Part shown: piece after piece, positions 50,612 through 58,718 of the stretch
Layout of the letters: every line of letters starts with the position of its first letter
Numbering within the stretch: the stretch's first letter is position 1
NCBI RefSeq assembly: GCF_013410665.1
Contig: NZ_JACCFM010000001.1
Coordinates: forward strand, 1,736,001 to 1,800,000
DNA: 64,000 nucleotides
Direction of reading: 5' to 3'
Source: Leifsonia psychrotolerans
GTDB taxonomy: Bacteria > Actinomycetota > Actinomycetes > Actinomycetales > Microbacteriaceae
Notes under the pieces: model-generated
Database searches by the model: none
Seen by the model: only the letters and a program-made list of their open reading frames with translations
What the model was told of the DNA's origin: nothing
Program-made: the position numbers and the translations under genes

Positions 50612-52309
50612 TCAGTCGCGGCGGTGGGTGTCGGTGCGGTGGCGGTTGGCGTCACGCCAGGTACGGCTCGGATCGATCCAGGCCGGGGCCTTCACGCGGG
50701 GCCGACCGTTGACCATGAGGATCTCCCAGCCGGAGGTTTCGATGGTGTGATGATGTCGCCAACACAACGCCACACCATTGTCGACCTCAGTGACGCCGCC
50801 TTTGCTCCAGGGGATCACGTGATGAAACTCGAGCCACTGTGCGGGGGCATCGCAGCCGGGAACGCCGCAGCCGCCGTCGCGGGCGAGGATCGCCCGGCGT
50901 TGGGCACGGTTGAACAGTCGTTGCGGATCGGTCAGGGTGAGAACCTCACCGTTCTGACCGAACAGAACCGTTTGGGTGCCTCCGGCACACATCATCTGAT
51001 CCACCGTGCGAAGCGAGATGGGGGCGTCGACGCCGTCGATCCAGCCGACACCGCGCCCGGCTTCAATATCGTTCACGTTCACATGCACCACCACGGTCGG
51101 CGGTGCACCACCAATGCTGGGCGTGTTATCGGCCTGGGCCAGCTGGGTGAACATGCCGCGCAGAATATCGGCCCGCTTCTCACCGGCCGTGCGGGTGTCG
51201 ACGTCATCGAACTCGTGCCCGGCCGACCCGGGAAGAGGAGCCTCGGCTGAGGCTGCACCCTGGCCGTGGTCGTCATGGTCACGGTCGTAGTCGTGGTCGT
51301 GGTCGCGCTCGTCGTGCTCATCGTGCTCGTCGTGCCAGTCGCGGTCGTGCTCGCGGTCGTGCTCGCGGCCGTGCTCGTCGTTCAGGTTGTGGTCGTCGTT
51401 CAGGTCTTGTCCGTCTAGCTCGGCGCGGTCGTCGCGTGCCTGGTCGCGGGCTTGCTCGGCGGCGGTCGGGAACGCGGGGGTTTTGCGGGCGGCAATGAAC
51501 GCGTCGAAGGTGAGGTTCATGATCCCGTACAGATCAGGAGTCACCCCGCCTCGCACCGGGTAGATTCCGTCTTTGAAGCGGCCGAAACTGATCGTGCTCG
51601 TCGCCTCACCCTCGACCTCATTCGGTGCCACCCCGTCGGGGTCCAGCGCCGCCTGCCACTGCAACATCTGCACCCGCATCGAGTCCGCCGAGAACGCAAA
51701 GCCCGCGCCCGGCTCACCCTCATTCTCGGCCGTGATCGTGCCCGTCGCCGCAGACACCAGAGCGCGTTCCGCAGCCGCAAGATCATCAGGGGCAACACGC
51801 GGGGAGATCTCGGCCAGACCGGACATAATCACCTCCGCCGCATCCACCCCCAGCAAGCCCGAAGCGACCGCGGCACCCACCGTGGGGAACAGTGCGGGGA
51901 TGATCGTGCCGACGTGCTGCGTGTCCCGCATCCGCAGACCGAGGGCGCTACGCCGTTTCGCTTCCCGGCCGGAAACCCGGGTGACCCGGGTGATCAGGTC
52001 GATGCCACTCGTGCAGCCCCGCTTCGCCGCCAGGGAGTCCCGGCCCAGCCACCGGCCGGAGCGTTCCTCGACCGTCGCCGCCACAGCCACCCGGCCGGCA
52101 TCGACGAGCCGGCCGACGCCTTCGAACGCACCGAGCACACCGAGGAGGTCGTCGTCGGTGAACCGGTCGGGGCTGACGGTGCCGAGCACTGCCAGAACCG
52201 AGCGGGCCTGTTCGACCGCCGCCAGCACCATGGCCGCGGTCGGTGCCGACGTACCCGAGGCGGGTGTCGGCTCCGGGGCGGAGACGGGGGGTGGGGAGGT
52301 GATTGACAT
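50612..52309 (-). CDS. DUF222 domain protein with C-terminal HNH endonuclease motif
   Basis: A 565 aa member of the actinobacterial DUF222-HNH (13E12-like) family. The N-terminal helical DUF222 region has RWLGRDSLAAKRGCTSGIDL and ALGLRMRDTQHVGTIIPALF. The C-terminal HNH zinc-finger nuclease has RDGGCGVPGCDAPAQWLEFH, then HHVIPWSKGGVTEVDNGVAL and CWRHHHTIE (about 465-525). Between them, residues about 297-350 form an extreme His/Asp/Glu/Arg repeat (DREHDRDWHDEHDEHDERDH). The start may be ATG 52309 or 52336; GGGAG favours 52309. Its 5' side opens on a 0.6-kb repeat field. The role of the family is unknown. Confidence 0.85.
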   Translation of the reverse strand: MSITSPPPVSAPEPTPASGTSAPTAAMVLAAVEQARSVLAVLGTVSPDRFTDDDLLGVLGAFEGVGRLVDAGRVAVAATVEERSGRWLGRDSLAAKRGCTSGIDLITRVTRVSGREAKRRSALGLRMRDTQHVGTIIPALFPTVGAAVASGLLGVDAAEVIMSGLAEISPRVAPDDLAAAERALVSAATGTITAENEGEPGAGFAFSADSMRVQMLQWQAALDPDGVAPNEVEGEATSTISFGRFKDGIYPVRGGVTPDLYGIMNLTFDAFIAARKTPAFPTAAEQARDQARDDRAELDGQDLNDDHNLNDEHGREHDREHDRDWHDEHDEHDERDHDHDYDRDHDDHGQGAASAEAPLPGSAGHEFDDVDTRTAGEKRADILRGMFTQLAQADNTPSIGGAPPTVVVHVNVNDIEAGRGVGWIDGVDAPISLRTVDQMMCAGGTQTVLFGQNGEVLTLTDPQRLFNRAQRRAILARDGGCGVPGCDAPAQWLEFHHVIPWSKGGVTEVDNGVALCWRHHHTIETSGWEILMVNGRPRVKAPAWIDPSRTWRDANRHRTDTHRRD

Positions 52310-52581
52310 AGCTCTATTCTCCCAAAAAGTGAACATGATTACGAGCTTTTCTCAGTATCGGTGCATAACTTCTAGAAGCTGTGTCTGTGGAGTGATCGAG
52401 AACTAGTAGCCCGTCGGAGACCTCGGCCATGGTCTCGAGAGTGGCTCACGGGATCTCGACACGCTCGATCAGCGGAAGGGGGGCGGGCTCGAACGTCGAA
52501 CCGTCCGTCGAGCTTGTCGAGACCGCGCCCCCGGGTCTCGAGGGTGGCTCACGGGATCTCGACGAGCTCGATCAACGGCGT

Positions 52582-52671
52582 GGGCTCGATCAACGGTGCG
52601 GGCTCGATCAACGGTGCGGGCTCGATCAGCGGTGCGGGCTCGATCAGCGGTGCGGGCTCGATCAGCGGTGC
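52582..52671. repeat. 18-bp tandem array, five units
   Basis: GGGCTCGATCA(A/G)CGGTGC repeats without interruption at 52582, 52600, 52618, 52636 and 52654. The first two units have CAAC and the last three CAGC. It extends from the end of the second 45-bp unit. Confidence 0.9.
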
Positions 52672-52774
52672 GGGGGTCGATCTGCGGGAGGGGTACGGGG
52701 CCGATTACCGACCGTGGGTCGAGCGTGTCGAGACCGCGGTACCCGGTCTCGAGGGTAGCTCGCGGGATCTCGAC

Positions 52775-52822
52775 AGGCTCGATCAACGGGAGGCTCGATC
52801 AACGGGAGGCTCGATCAACGGG
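52775..52822. repeat. 16-bp tandem array, three units
   Basis: AGGCTCGATCAACGGG repeats exactly at 52775, 52791 and 52807. It grows out of the end of the third 45-bp unit. Confidence 0.9.
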
Positions 52823-52929
52823 GTGGGGGTCGATCAGCGGAAGGGGTGCGGGCTCGAGCGCCGAAACGTGGGTCGAGCGTGTCGAGACCTCGGTACCCGG
52901 TCTCGAGGGTGGCTCGCGGGATCTCGACA

Positions 52930-53014
52930 GGCTCGATCAACGGGAGGGCTCGATCAACGGGAGGGCTCGATCAACGGGAGGGCTCGATCAACGGGAGGGC
53001 TCGATCAACGGAAG
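52930..53014. repeat. 17-bp tandem array, five units
   Basis: GGCTCGATCAACGGGAG repeats at 52930, 52947, 52964, 52981 and 52998; the last ends GGAAG. It grows out of the fourth 45-bp unit. The three arrays differ in period (18, 16, 17), so each arose separately from the same seed. Confidence 0.9.
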
Positions 53015-53191
53015 CGTGTGGAATCGGGCGACGAAACGTGGGCCGAGCCTCTCGTGACCTCGGTCCCCGACTCGAGGGTGGCTCACGGGATCTCTTCACT
53101 CCGCTCTGGCACGAGCGTTCTCGATTGAGATAAATGCAGGCTAGGCCCACCCACTTGCAGGTATCAGCGGAACCTCGAGATACGGATCCGT

Positions 53192-53515
53192 TTAGTGACC
53201 GCCGTCGACGAATTTGAGGCCGACGACACAGCCAACCAAGCCGAAGATCAACAGAATCTTGATCAGCGACGCCGGCTCGCCGCCGAAGATCATGGCGTAG
53301 AGCACCGTGAGTGCCGCACCGATGCCGACCCAGATCGCGTAAGCGGTGCCGGTCGAGATCTCGCGCATGGCGAAGGCCAGACCCGCCATGCTGGCGACGA
53401 TGGTCAAGCCAAAAATGACGCTCGGCCAGAGTTTGGTAAAACCCTCGGACTTGCCGAGGGCTGTCGCCCAGACGGCTTCCAAGACTCCGGACGCAATGAG
53501 AATGATCCATGACAT
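53192..53515 (-). CDS. SMR-family small multidrug/guanidinium exporter
   Basis: A 107 aa four-helix membrane protein with the essential membrane Glu13 in MSWIILIASGVLEAVWATAL. The helix 3 signature GTAYAIWVGIGAALTVLYAM is intact. ATG 53515 has GGAG 7 bp upstream; an in-frame ATG at 53527 would place that site inside the gene. Of the SMR subtypes (EmrE-like drug/H+ antiport or Gdx/SugE guanidinium export), the ALGKSEGFTKLWPS segment points to the SugE/Gdx-like group, though this is not decisive. No second SMR gene adjoins it, and a guanidine riboswitch is not evident. Confidence 0.9.
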   Translation of the reverse strand: MSWIILIASGVLEAVWATALGKSEGFTKLWPSVIFGLTIVASMAGLAFAMREISTGTAYAIWVGIGAALTVLYAMIFGGEPASLIKILLIFGLVGCVVGLKFVDGGH

Positions 53516-53631
53516 GACGTGCTCCACTGGCCAGTCTTGTCGCGTTCCGGGTACTGATCCGTCGTCCGGGGCCGGGTCAGCGGCCTCGGATCAGCCTAGC
53601 GGGACAGAGTGGGCAGGTTCAGTGCGCGGGA

Positions 53632-54783
53632 CTAGGCGCGATTCAGCGCGAACTTCGTGAGGTCGGGCAGAAGCGGCTGCGCGGCATCCGTTGCCAGATC
53701 AGCCAGGATCCGTCCGATGGTCGGCGTGAACTTGAAGCCGTGACCACTGAACCCGGCGCCGACGACGACCGGGCCGACTCGGTCGAGCACGAAATCCTCG
53801 TTAGCTGTCGTCGTGTAGGTGCAGCTGATCGGTTCGATCGCATCGGCGTCGGCGCCGGGCAGCCATTCCCGCACGTAGCGCTGCAACGCGGCAAGTTGCA
53901 CGCGTTCGGGTTGGAAGCTGCGCGCATCGGGGTCGACGATCGGCCCGGCACCGTGCCAGCCGGCCTTCACACCCTGGCCCGGGGTGTACATGCCGTAGAC
54001 CGGCGAATACCACCGGGCCGAGCCCTCTGCCCGTCGGTCGAGGTTGTGGTTGAAGCCGGGCCAGTGGGTCGCGGCCCGCGCGAGCGCCTCGGGCGAGCTG
54101 TCGCGCAGTGCGAAGTGCGCGGGCTGTTCCTGGGTCACGACCAGCCGCGGCAGCGCGACCTGATCCCCGAGCAAGCCCGTCGTCCAGGCGCCTACGGTGA
54201 CGACGACCCGACGGGCGTCCACGACGCTCTGCTCGGTCGTCACGCGCACGTGGTCGTCACCGATCACCTGCACGCGCAGCACCCGGGTGTTGTGACGCAC
54301 ATCCGCCCCCGCCGTCGCCGCGGCGCTCTGTAGGGCTGCGACTGCGACATCCGCGTTCAGACGCCCGGCAGAGGGGTTGAACAGCACACGACCGTCGAAG
54401 CGGATGCCGGGCCACCGCTCCCCCGCGCCCTGCGGGCTCAGAAACTCGGCCTCGAACCCGGCCGCCCGGATGCGCTCGGCGACGAGGTCGTAACCGGCGT
54501 GTGGCCCGTGGTTGACGATGCCCACTTGATCGAGCACACGCACACCGGACTCGGCTTCGAGCTCGCGCCAGAGGGGCAGAGCTTCAGCCAACATCGCCAC
54601 GTAACTCGGGTCGGCATAGGCGGTGTTGAAGTTGCGCGAACCTCCGTGCGAGGCGCCCCTCAGATGCCCCGGAGCGAAACGTTCGAGCAGCATCACCTGG
54701 CGAGTGCGCCGAGCCAGCTGCCAGGCGGTCGCCGATCCCATCGCTCCGCCACCGATCACAACCGTTTCGACCGTCTCGCTCAT
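53632..54783 (-). CDS. N-methyl amino acid oxidase (MTOX/sarcosine oxidase family)
   Basis: A 383 aa FAD-dependent amine oxidase. The dinucleotide fold is VVIGGGAMGSATAWQLARR (about 8-26), followed by HGGSRNFNTAYADPSY. Cys321 in PISCTYTTTANEDFVLDR matches the cysteine that binds FAD covalently in monomeric sarcosine oxidase and N-methyltryptophan oxidase. GAGFSGHGFKFTPTIGRIL closes the family core. It would demethylate an N-methyl amino acid, giving formaldehyde and H2O2. ATG 54783 was preferred; an ATG eight codons upstream is possible. It is divergent from metY; the substrate is unknown. Confidence 0.9.
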   Translation of the reverse strand: MSETVETVVIGGGAMGSATAWQLARRTRQVMLLERFAPGHLRGASHGGSRNFNTAYADPSYVAMLAEALPLWRELEAESGVRVLDQVGIVNHGPHAGYDLVAERIRAAGFEAEFLSPQGAGERWPGIRFDGRVLFNPSAGRLNADVAVAALQSAAATAGADVRHNTRVLRVQVIGDDHVRVTTEQSVVDARRVVVTVGAWTTGLLGDQVALPRLVVTQEQPAHFALRDSSPEALARAATHWPGFNHNLDRRAEGSARWYSPVYGMYTPGQGVKAGWHGAGPIVDPDARSFQPERVQLAALQRYVREWLPGADADAIEPISCTYTTTANEDFVLDRVGPVVVGAGFSGHGFKFTPTIGRILADLATDAAQPLLPDLTKFALNRA

Positions 54784-54852
54784 GCGCTCAATCCTGCCGC
54801 ATCGCATTGCGCTCTGTTACAACCCGGCACCGTCCGTTGCCGCGATGGTCGG

Positions 54853-54858
54853 TAGCGT
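54853..54858 (+). promoter_or_regulatory. -10 box of probable leaderless metY transcript
   Basis: TAGCGT (TANNNT) ends 6 nt before the ATG at 54865. It rules against the in-frame GTG at 54859, which would directly follow the -10 box. Confidence 0.5.
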
Positions 54859-54864
54859 GTGGTC

Positions 54865-56169
54865 ATGGCAGATCGCGAGTACGGCTTCAGCACGCGCGCA
54901 ATTCACGCGGGCAACATCCCCGACCGGGTCACGGGTGCCCGGGCACTGCCGATTTACCAGACCAGTGCGTTTGTCTTCGATGACACCGCGGATGCCGCCG
55001 CCCGTTTCGCCCTGCAAAAATACGGCAACGTCTATTCACGGCTCTCAAACCCCACGACGGCCTCGTTCGAGGAACGCATCGCGAGTCTGGAAGGCGGGCT
55101 CGGTGCCGTCGCCACCGCGAGCGGTTTGGCCGCCCAGTACATCACGTTCGCCAGCCTGGCCGGCGCCGGCGACCACATCGTCTCCTCGGCCAATCTCTAC
55201 GGCGGCTCGATCACCCAGCTCGACGTCACGCTTCGCCGGTTCGGCGTCGACACGACGTTCGTACAGAGCGCGGATCCGGCCGCTTACGCCGCGGCGATTA
55301 CGGACAAAACCAAGCTGATTTTCGCCGAGACGGTCGCGAATCCCTCGGGTGAGGTCGCCGACATCGAGGGGTTGGCCGCCGTCGCCCACGCCGCCGGCAT
55401 CCCCCTGATCATCGACTCGACCATCGCCACTCCCTACCTGTGTCGCCCATTCGAGTGGGGCGCCGACATCGTCATCCACTCGGCGACCAAGTTTCTCGGC
55501 GGACACGGCACCACTCTCGGCGGGGTGGTCGTCGAGAGCGGCCGGTTCGATTGGAACACCGACCGGTTCCCCCTGTTCTCCGAGCCGGTCGGTAGCTATG
55601 GCGGCCTGGAGTGGTCGGGCAACTTCGGCGAGTATGCCTTTCTCACCCGGCTGCGTGCCGAACAGCTACGCGACATCGGCCCCACCCTGGCTCCGCACTC
55701 CGCGTTCCTACTCGCGCAAGGCGTCGAAACGCTGCCGTACCGGATGCAGGCGCATGTCAACAACGCGCGCATCGTGGCGGAATGGCTGGATGCCGACCCC
55801 CGGGTCGACTACGTCAACTGGGCCGGGCTGCCCAGCCACCCGCACCACGACCGCGCCCTCAAGTATCTGCCGCAGGGGCCGGGATCCGTTTTCGCCTTCG
55901 GCGTGAAGGGGGGCCGCGACGCCGGCCGCACGTTCATCGAGTCGGTCGACCTGGCCAGCCACCTCGCCAATATCGGCGATGCGAAGACCCTCGTGATCCA
56001 TCCGGCATCCACCACCCACGCCCAGCTCAGTGAGCAACAGTTGCGTGACGCCGGCGTGCTGCCGGGCCTCGTGCGTTTGAGCGTCGGCATCGAAGACGTC
56101 GACGACATCATCTATGACCTCGACCAGGCGCTTGCTCAGGCCGTCACCGGAACGAAGGGATCAAGATGA
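54865..56169 (+). CDS. metY: O-acetyl-L-homoserine sulfhydrylase-like PLP enzyme
   Basis: A 434 aa Cys/Met metabolism PLP enzyme expected to make homocysteine from O-acetylhomoserine and sulfide. YGFSTRAIHAGNIPDRVTGA opens it, followed by PIYQTSAFVFDD. YSRLSNPTTASFEERIASLEG and NLYGGSITQLDVTL bind PLP phosphate and ring. The Schiff-base Lys209 lies in IHSATKFLGGHGT. IHPASTTHAQLSEQQLRDAG is the C-terminal motif. Its stop overlaps the CoA-binding protein gene by 4 bp. Cysteine synthase-like activity is an alternative. It supplies the methionine pathway alongside the MetNIQ importer elsewhere in the window. Confidence 0.9.
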   Translation: MADREYGFSTRAIHAGNIPDRVTGARALPIYQTSAFVFDDTADAAARFALQKYGNVYSRLSNPTTASFEERIASLEGGLGAVATASGLAAQYITFASLAGAGDHIVSSANLYGGSITQLDVTLRRFGVDTTFVQSADPAAYAAAITDKTKLIFAETVANPSGEVADIEGLAAVAHAAGIPLIIDSTIATPYLCRPFEWGADIVIHSATKFLGGHGTTLGGVVVESGRFDWNTDRFPLFSEPVGSYGGLEWSGNFGEYAFLTRLRAEQLRDIGPTLAPHSAFLLAQGVETLPYRMQAHVNNARIVAEWLDADPRVDYVNWAGLPSHPHHDRALKYLPQGPGSVFAFGVKGGRDAGRTFIESVDLASHLANIGDAKTLVIHPASTTHAQLSEQQLRDAGVLPGLVRLSVGIEDVDDIIYDLDQALAQAVTGTKGSR

Positions 56170-56660
56170 GCCCCGACACGAACGACGTCTGGGAGGGACC
56201 CGACGCCAAAGGTCGCCTGAAGCTGCTGCGCGGAGCACATTCGATCGCCATCGTCGGAGCCTCGCCGAACCCGGCGCGGTCGAGCTACTTCGTGGGCACC
56301 TACCTGCAGCAGTCCAGCGACTACCGGGTCTACTTCGTGAACCCGAACGCCGACACCATCCTCGGCCAGAAGGCCTACCCCGACCTCGCGTCACTGCCCG
56401 AGGTGCCCGACATCGTCGACGTCTTCCGCCGCGCCTCCGACATTCCGGCGGTCATCGACGATGTTCTAGCGATCGGCGCGCCCACCATCTGGGTGCAGCT
56501 CGGCATCTGGAATCAGGACGCCGCCCAGTACGGCGAGGCCCACGGCCTGAACGTCGTGATGGATCGCTGCCTCAAAATCGAGCACGCCCGGTTCAACGGC
56601 GGGCTACACCTGCTCGGCTTCGACACCGGTCAGATCACCGCGCGCACGACCATCCGTTGA
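56166..56660 (+). CDS. CoA-binding domain protein
   Basis: A 164 aa single-domain Rossmann protein of the CoA_binding family (YccU-like). AHSIAIVGASPNPARSSYFV (about 23-42) is the nucleotide loop, then YRVYFVNPNADTILGQKAYP, VDVFRRASDIPAVIDDVLAI and IWVQLGIWNQDAAQ. Its ATG overlaps the metY stop (ATGA), so they are co-translated; this pairing is common in actinobacteria. No catalytic function is known; a CoA or acetyl-CoA link to O-acetylhomoserine metabolism is inference. Confidence 0.9.
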   Translation: MSPDTNDVWEGPDAKGRLKLLRGAHSIAIVGASPNPARSSYFVGTYLQQSSDYRVYFVNPNADTILGQKAYPDLASLPEVPDIVDVFRRASDIPAVIDDVLAIGAPTIWVQLGIWNQDAAQYGEAHGLNVVMDRCLKIEHARFNGGLHLLGFDTGQITARTTIR

Positions 56661-56763
56661 ACCCACGTTTCACCCGGGACGCTGGCGGCGAGCAGTCCGC
56701 GCGGGCCTCCGAGCAACGCAACCGAACCCAGTTCCAGAGGTGCACCCTCACAACGACCCGACG

Positions 56764-56769
56764 TAGTAT
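56764..56769 (+). promoter_or_regulatory. -10 box of probable leaderless sdaA transcript
   Basis: TAGTAT (TANNNT) ends 6 nt before the GTG at 56776. A four-codon ORF, ATGAACGCGTGA (56768-56779), overlaps both the box and the start. Confidence 0.55.
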
Positions 56770-56775
56770 GAACGC

Positions 56776-58149
56776 GTGACCGCCTACGTCTCTGCCCTCG
56801 ACCTCTTTTCCATCGGTATCGGACCGTCAAGTTCGCATACTGTCGGCCCCATGCGGGCGGCACTCGCCTTCGCGAAGAACCTCGAGGCGACGGGCCACCT
56901 CGACCAGACCCAACGTGTCAGCTGCTCGCTCTATGGCTCGCTCGGCTCGACGGGTCTCGGCCACGGTACCCCGGATGCCGTGCTCGCCGGCCTGGCCGGT
57001 TTTCGCCCCGAGACCTGCGATCCTGCAGACGTACGGGCCGCCTGGTCCGCCCTTCCCGACAACGCAACCCTGTCGTTGCTTGGCCGACACACGATCGCGG
57101 TCACCCGAGATGACGTGAGCTTCGAGCCGCGCACTCGCCTTCCCGGTCACCCGAACGCGCTCACCCTCACCGCATGGTCGACGGATGCCCTCCCCCTCTT
57201 CGAAGAAACCTATTACTCGATCGGTGGCGGGTTCATTCGCCGTGACGGCGACCCGGTCGGACCACACAACGCCCTCGACCAGCCGATGCCGTACGCGTCG
57301 AGCCAGGAACTTCTGGGGCTCTGTGACACCCACGGAATCGGTATTTGCGAGGTGGCCCGCATCAATGAGGAGGCAATCCACGGCGCCGACGCCCTGAACG
57401 CGGGCCTCGATGCCATCTGGGATGCCATGCACGTCTGTGTCGAGGCCGGCCTGCATACGGAGGGCATCCTGCCGGGTGGCCTCAAAGTCAAACGGCGTGC
57501 CGCCGACATCCGCAGGCAGCTTCAGGAATACGAAAGCCTGCCGCTCCGCGACCGCGACACATCAACCGAGTGGCTGCACGCCTTCGCGCTTGCCGTCAAT
57601 GAAGAGAACGCATCGGGGGGCCGCGTGGTCACGGCGCCCACGAACGGTGCTGCCGGCATCATTCCCGCTGTCGGTCACTATTACCTCAAATTCGTTCCCG
57701 GAGCGGATGCGGCTGGTCTTCGCCGCTATCTCCTCACTGCGGTCGCCATCGGCTCGCTCGTCAAGGCGAACGCCTCGATCTCGGGTGCGGAAGGCGGCTG
57801 TCAGGCTGAGGTCGGATCGGCGTGCGCCATGGCATCCGGTGCCCTCTGCGCCGTGCTCGGTGGAACCCCCCGGCAGGTCGAGAATGCGGCAGAGATTGCC
57901 ATGGAGCACCACCTTGGACTCACCTGCGACCCGGTCGGCGGCCTGGTGCAAGTGCCGTGCATCGAACGCAACGCCATCGCGTCGTCGACCGCGGTGTCGG
58001 CCGCCCGCCTCGCCCTTCACGGCGACGGTACGCACCTGGTCTCGCTCGACACCGTCATCGAAACGATGCGACAGACCGGCCTCGATATGAAGAAGAAGTA
58101 CAAAGAAACGAGCGAGGGCGGGCTCGCCGTCAATGTGATCGAATGCTGA
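56776..58149 (+). CDS. sdaA: L-serine ammonia-lyase (iron-sulfur type)
   Basis: Deaminates L-serine to pyruvate. The 457 aa protein is the fused one-chain form with an N-terminal beta domain and C-terminal alpha domain. The opening [20 protein letters not shown] is the family signature. Cysteines at 342 (EGGCQAEVG), 384 (LTCDPVGG) and 395 (VPCIERNA) are the likely three ligands of the oxygen-sensitive [4Fe-4S] cluster. The GTG start has no Shine-Dalgarno, and a TAGTAT box lies 6 nt before it, so the mRNA is probably leaderless. It follows the metY unit but has its own promoter. Confidence 0.95.
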   Translation: MTAYVSALDLFSIGIGPSSSHTVGPMRAALAFAKNLEATGHLDQTQRVSCSLYGSLGSTGLGHGTPDAVLAGLAGFRPETCDPADVRAAWSALPDNATLSLLGRHTIAVTRDDVSFEPRTRLPGHPNALTLTAWSTDALPLFEETYYSIGGGFIRRDGDPVGPHNALDQPMPYASSQELLGLCDTHGIGICEVARINEEAIHGADALNAGLDAIWDAMHVCVEAGLHTEGILPGGLKVKRRAADIRRQLQEYESLPLRDRDTSTEWLHAFALAVNEENASGGRVVTAPTNGAAGIIPAVGHYYLKFVPGADAAGLRRYLLTAVAIGSLVKANASISGAEGGCQAEVGSACAMASGALCAVLGGTPRQVENAAEIAMEHHLGLTCDPVGGLVQVPCIERNAIASSTAVSAARLALHGDGTHLVSLDTVIETMRQTGLDMKKKYKETSEGGLAVNVIEC

Positions 58150-58186
58150 CGCGGCCATCGGTTAATCCCCTAAACTGACGGAACTC

Positions 58187-58714
58187 ATGGGGGTCATCAT
58201 TCATCACGCATCGGTGCGCCGCAGCACTCACATTTCTGTCGTATTCGCTCTGCTTCTCAGTGCGCCGCTGGTGCTCGGTCTGAGCGGATGCATGGGCACC
58301 CCGACCGCGCAGGCGACTGTCACGGTGACTCCAACGCCGCCTGCGACCTCTCCCCGTGCGACACCCTCACCCACGCCAACTCCAACGCCTGAACCGATCG
58401 TGGTTGCCGAGCCCGAGCTGGTGCCCAACCCCCCGGTCGGCCAGCCCATCCCCAATGCTCCGGCCCCGATCGTTGAACCCGGACCGGCCGTCGACCTCGG
58501 TGCCACCCCCGGCGCTGAGGGCAGCACGACGTCAGACGGCTCGGGCAACCTTCTCACCTACACCGTCGTCTCGGGCGACACTTTCTTCGATATTGCGCAG
58601 CGCTTCGATGTGCCGGTGCAGCAGTTCCTGCACATGAATCCGTCTGTTCCCGGCCTCGGCGAAGATATCTACATCAACCAGATCATCAACCTCGACTGGA
58701 CAGCGAAGCGCTAA
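58187..58714 (+). CDS. LysM-domain lipoprotein
   Basis: A 175 aa exported protein. The signal peptide ends in the lipobox LSGC with Cys35. A Pro/Thr-rich linker of about 80 residues (TPTPPATSPRATPSPTPTPT) spans the wall, and one LysM domain ends the protein (YTVVSGDTFFDIAQRFDVPV, with YINQIINLDW, about 122-170). LysM binds peptidoglycan GlcNAc, so it probably links membrane and wall; no enzyme domain is present. TAAACT at 58171-58176 is a possible -10 box. lepB begins 4 bp after its stop, so the two share a transcript. Confidence 0.85.
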   Translation: MGVIIHHASVRRSTHISVVFALLLSAPLVLGLSGCMGTPTAQATVTVTPTPPATSPRATPSPTPTPTPEPIVVAEPELVPNPPVGQPIPNAPAPIVEPGPAVDLGATPGAEGSTTSDGSGNLLTYTVVSGDTFFDIAQRFDVPVQQFLHMNPSVPGLGEDIYINQIINLDWTAKR

Positions 58715-58718
58715 GGCC

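Larger units (their letters stand above)
52431..52943. repeat. four copies of a 45-bp unit with inverted arms
   Basis: Units at 52431-52475, 52534-52578, 52745-52789 and 52899-52943 all read GGTCTCGAG, then GTGGCTC(A/G)CGGGATCTCGAC, then GCTCGATCA(A/G)CGG. Before the last three lies an inverted GTCGAGC(T/G)TGTCGAGACC (near 52508, 52720 and 52872), so each super-unit can fold into a long hairpin. A fifth, decayed unit is at 53074-53100. Confidence 0.85.
52310..53191. other. 882-bp non-coding region dominated by repeats
   Basis: The long open frames here, on both strands, are repeats of Arg/Ser/Gly/Leu-rich codons without start signals, and I do not regard them as genes. The stretch 52431-53014 is the repeat field. 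52310-52430 is the promoter region of the DUF222-HNH gene. 53015-53191 holds one degraded repeat unit (53074-53100) and the 3' flank of the SMR gene. Confidence 0.7.

Noticed and set aside
52582..53014. CRISPR array
   Set aside because: Units are contiguous tandem repeats of 16-18 bp without unique spacers, and no cas genes are near.
52429..53133. Long overlapping open frames in the repeat field (several with RARSINGRARSTGG-like repeats)
   Set aside because: They are translations of tandem DNA repeats in several frames at once, without ribosome sites or family similarity.
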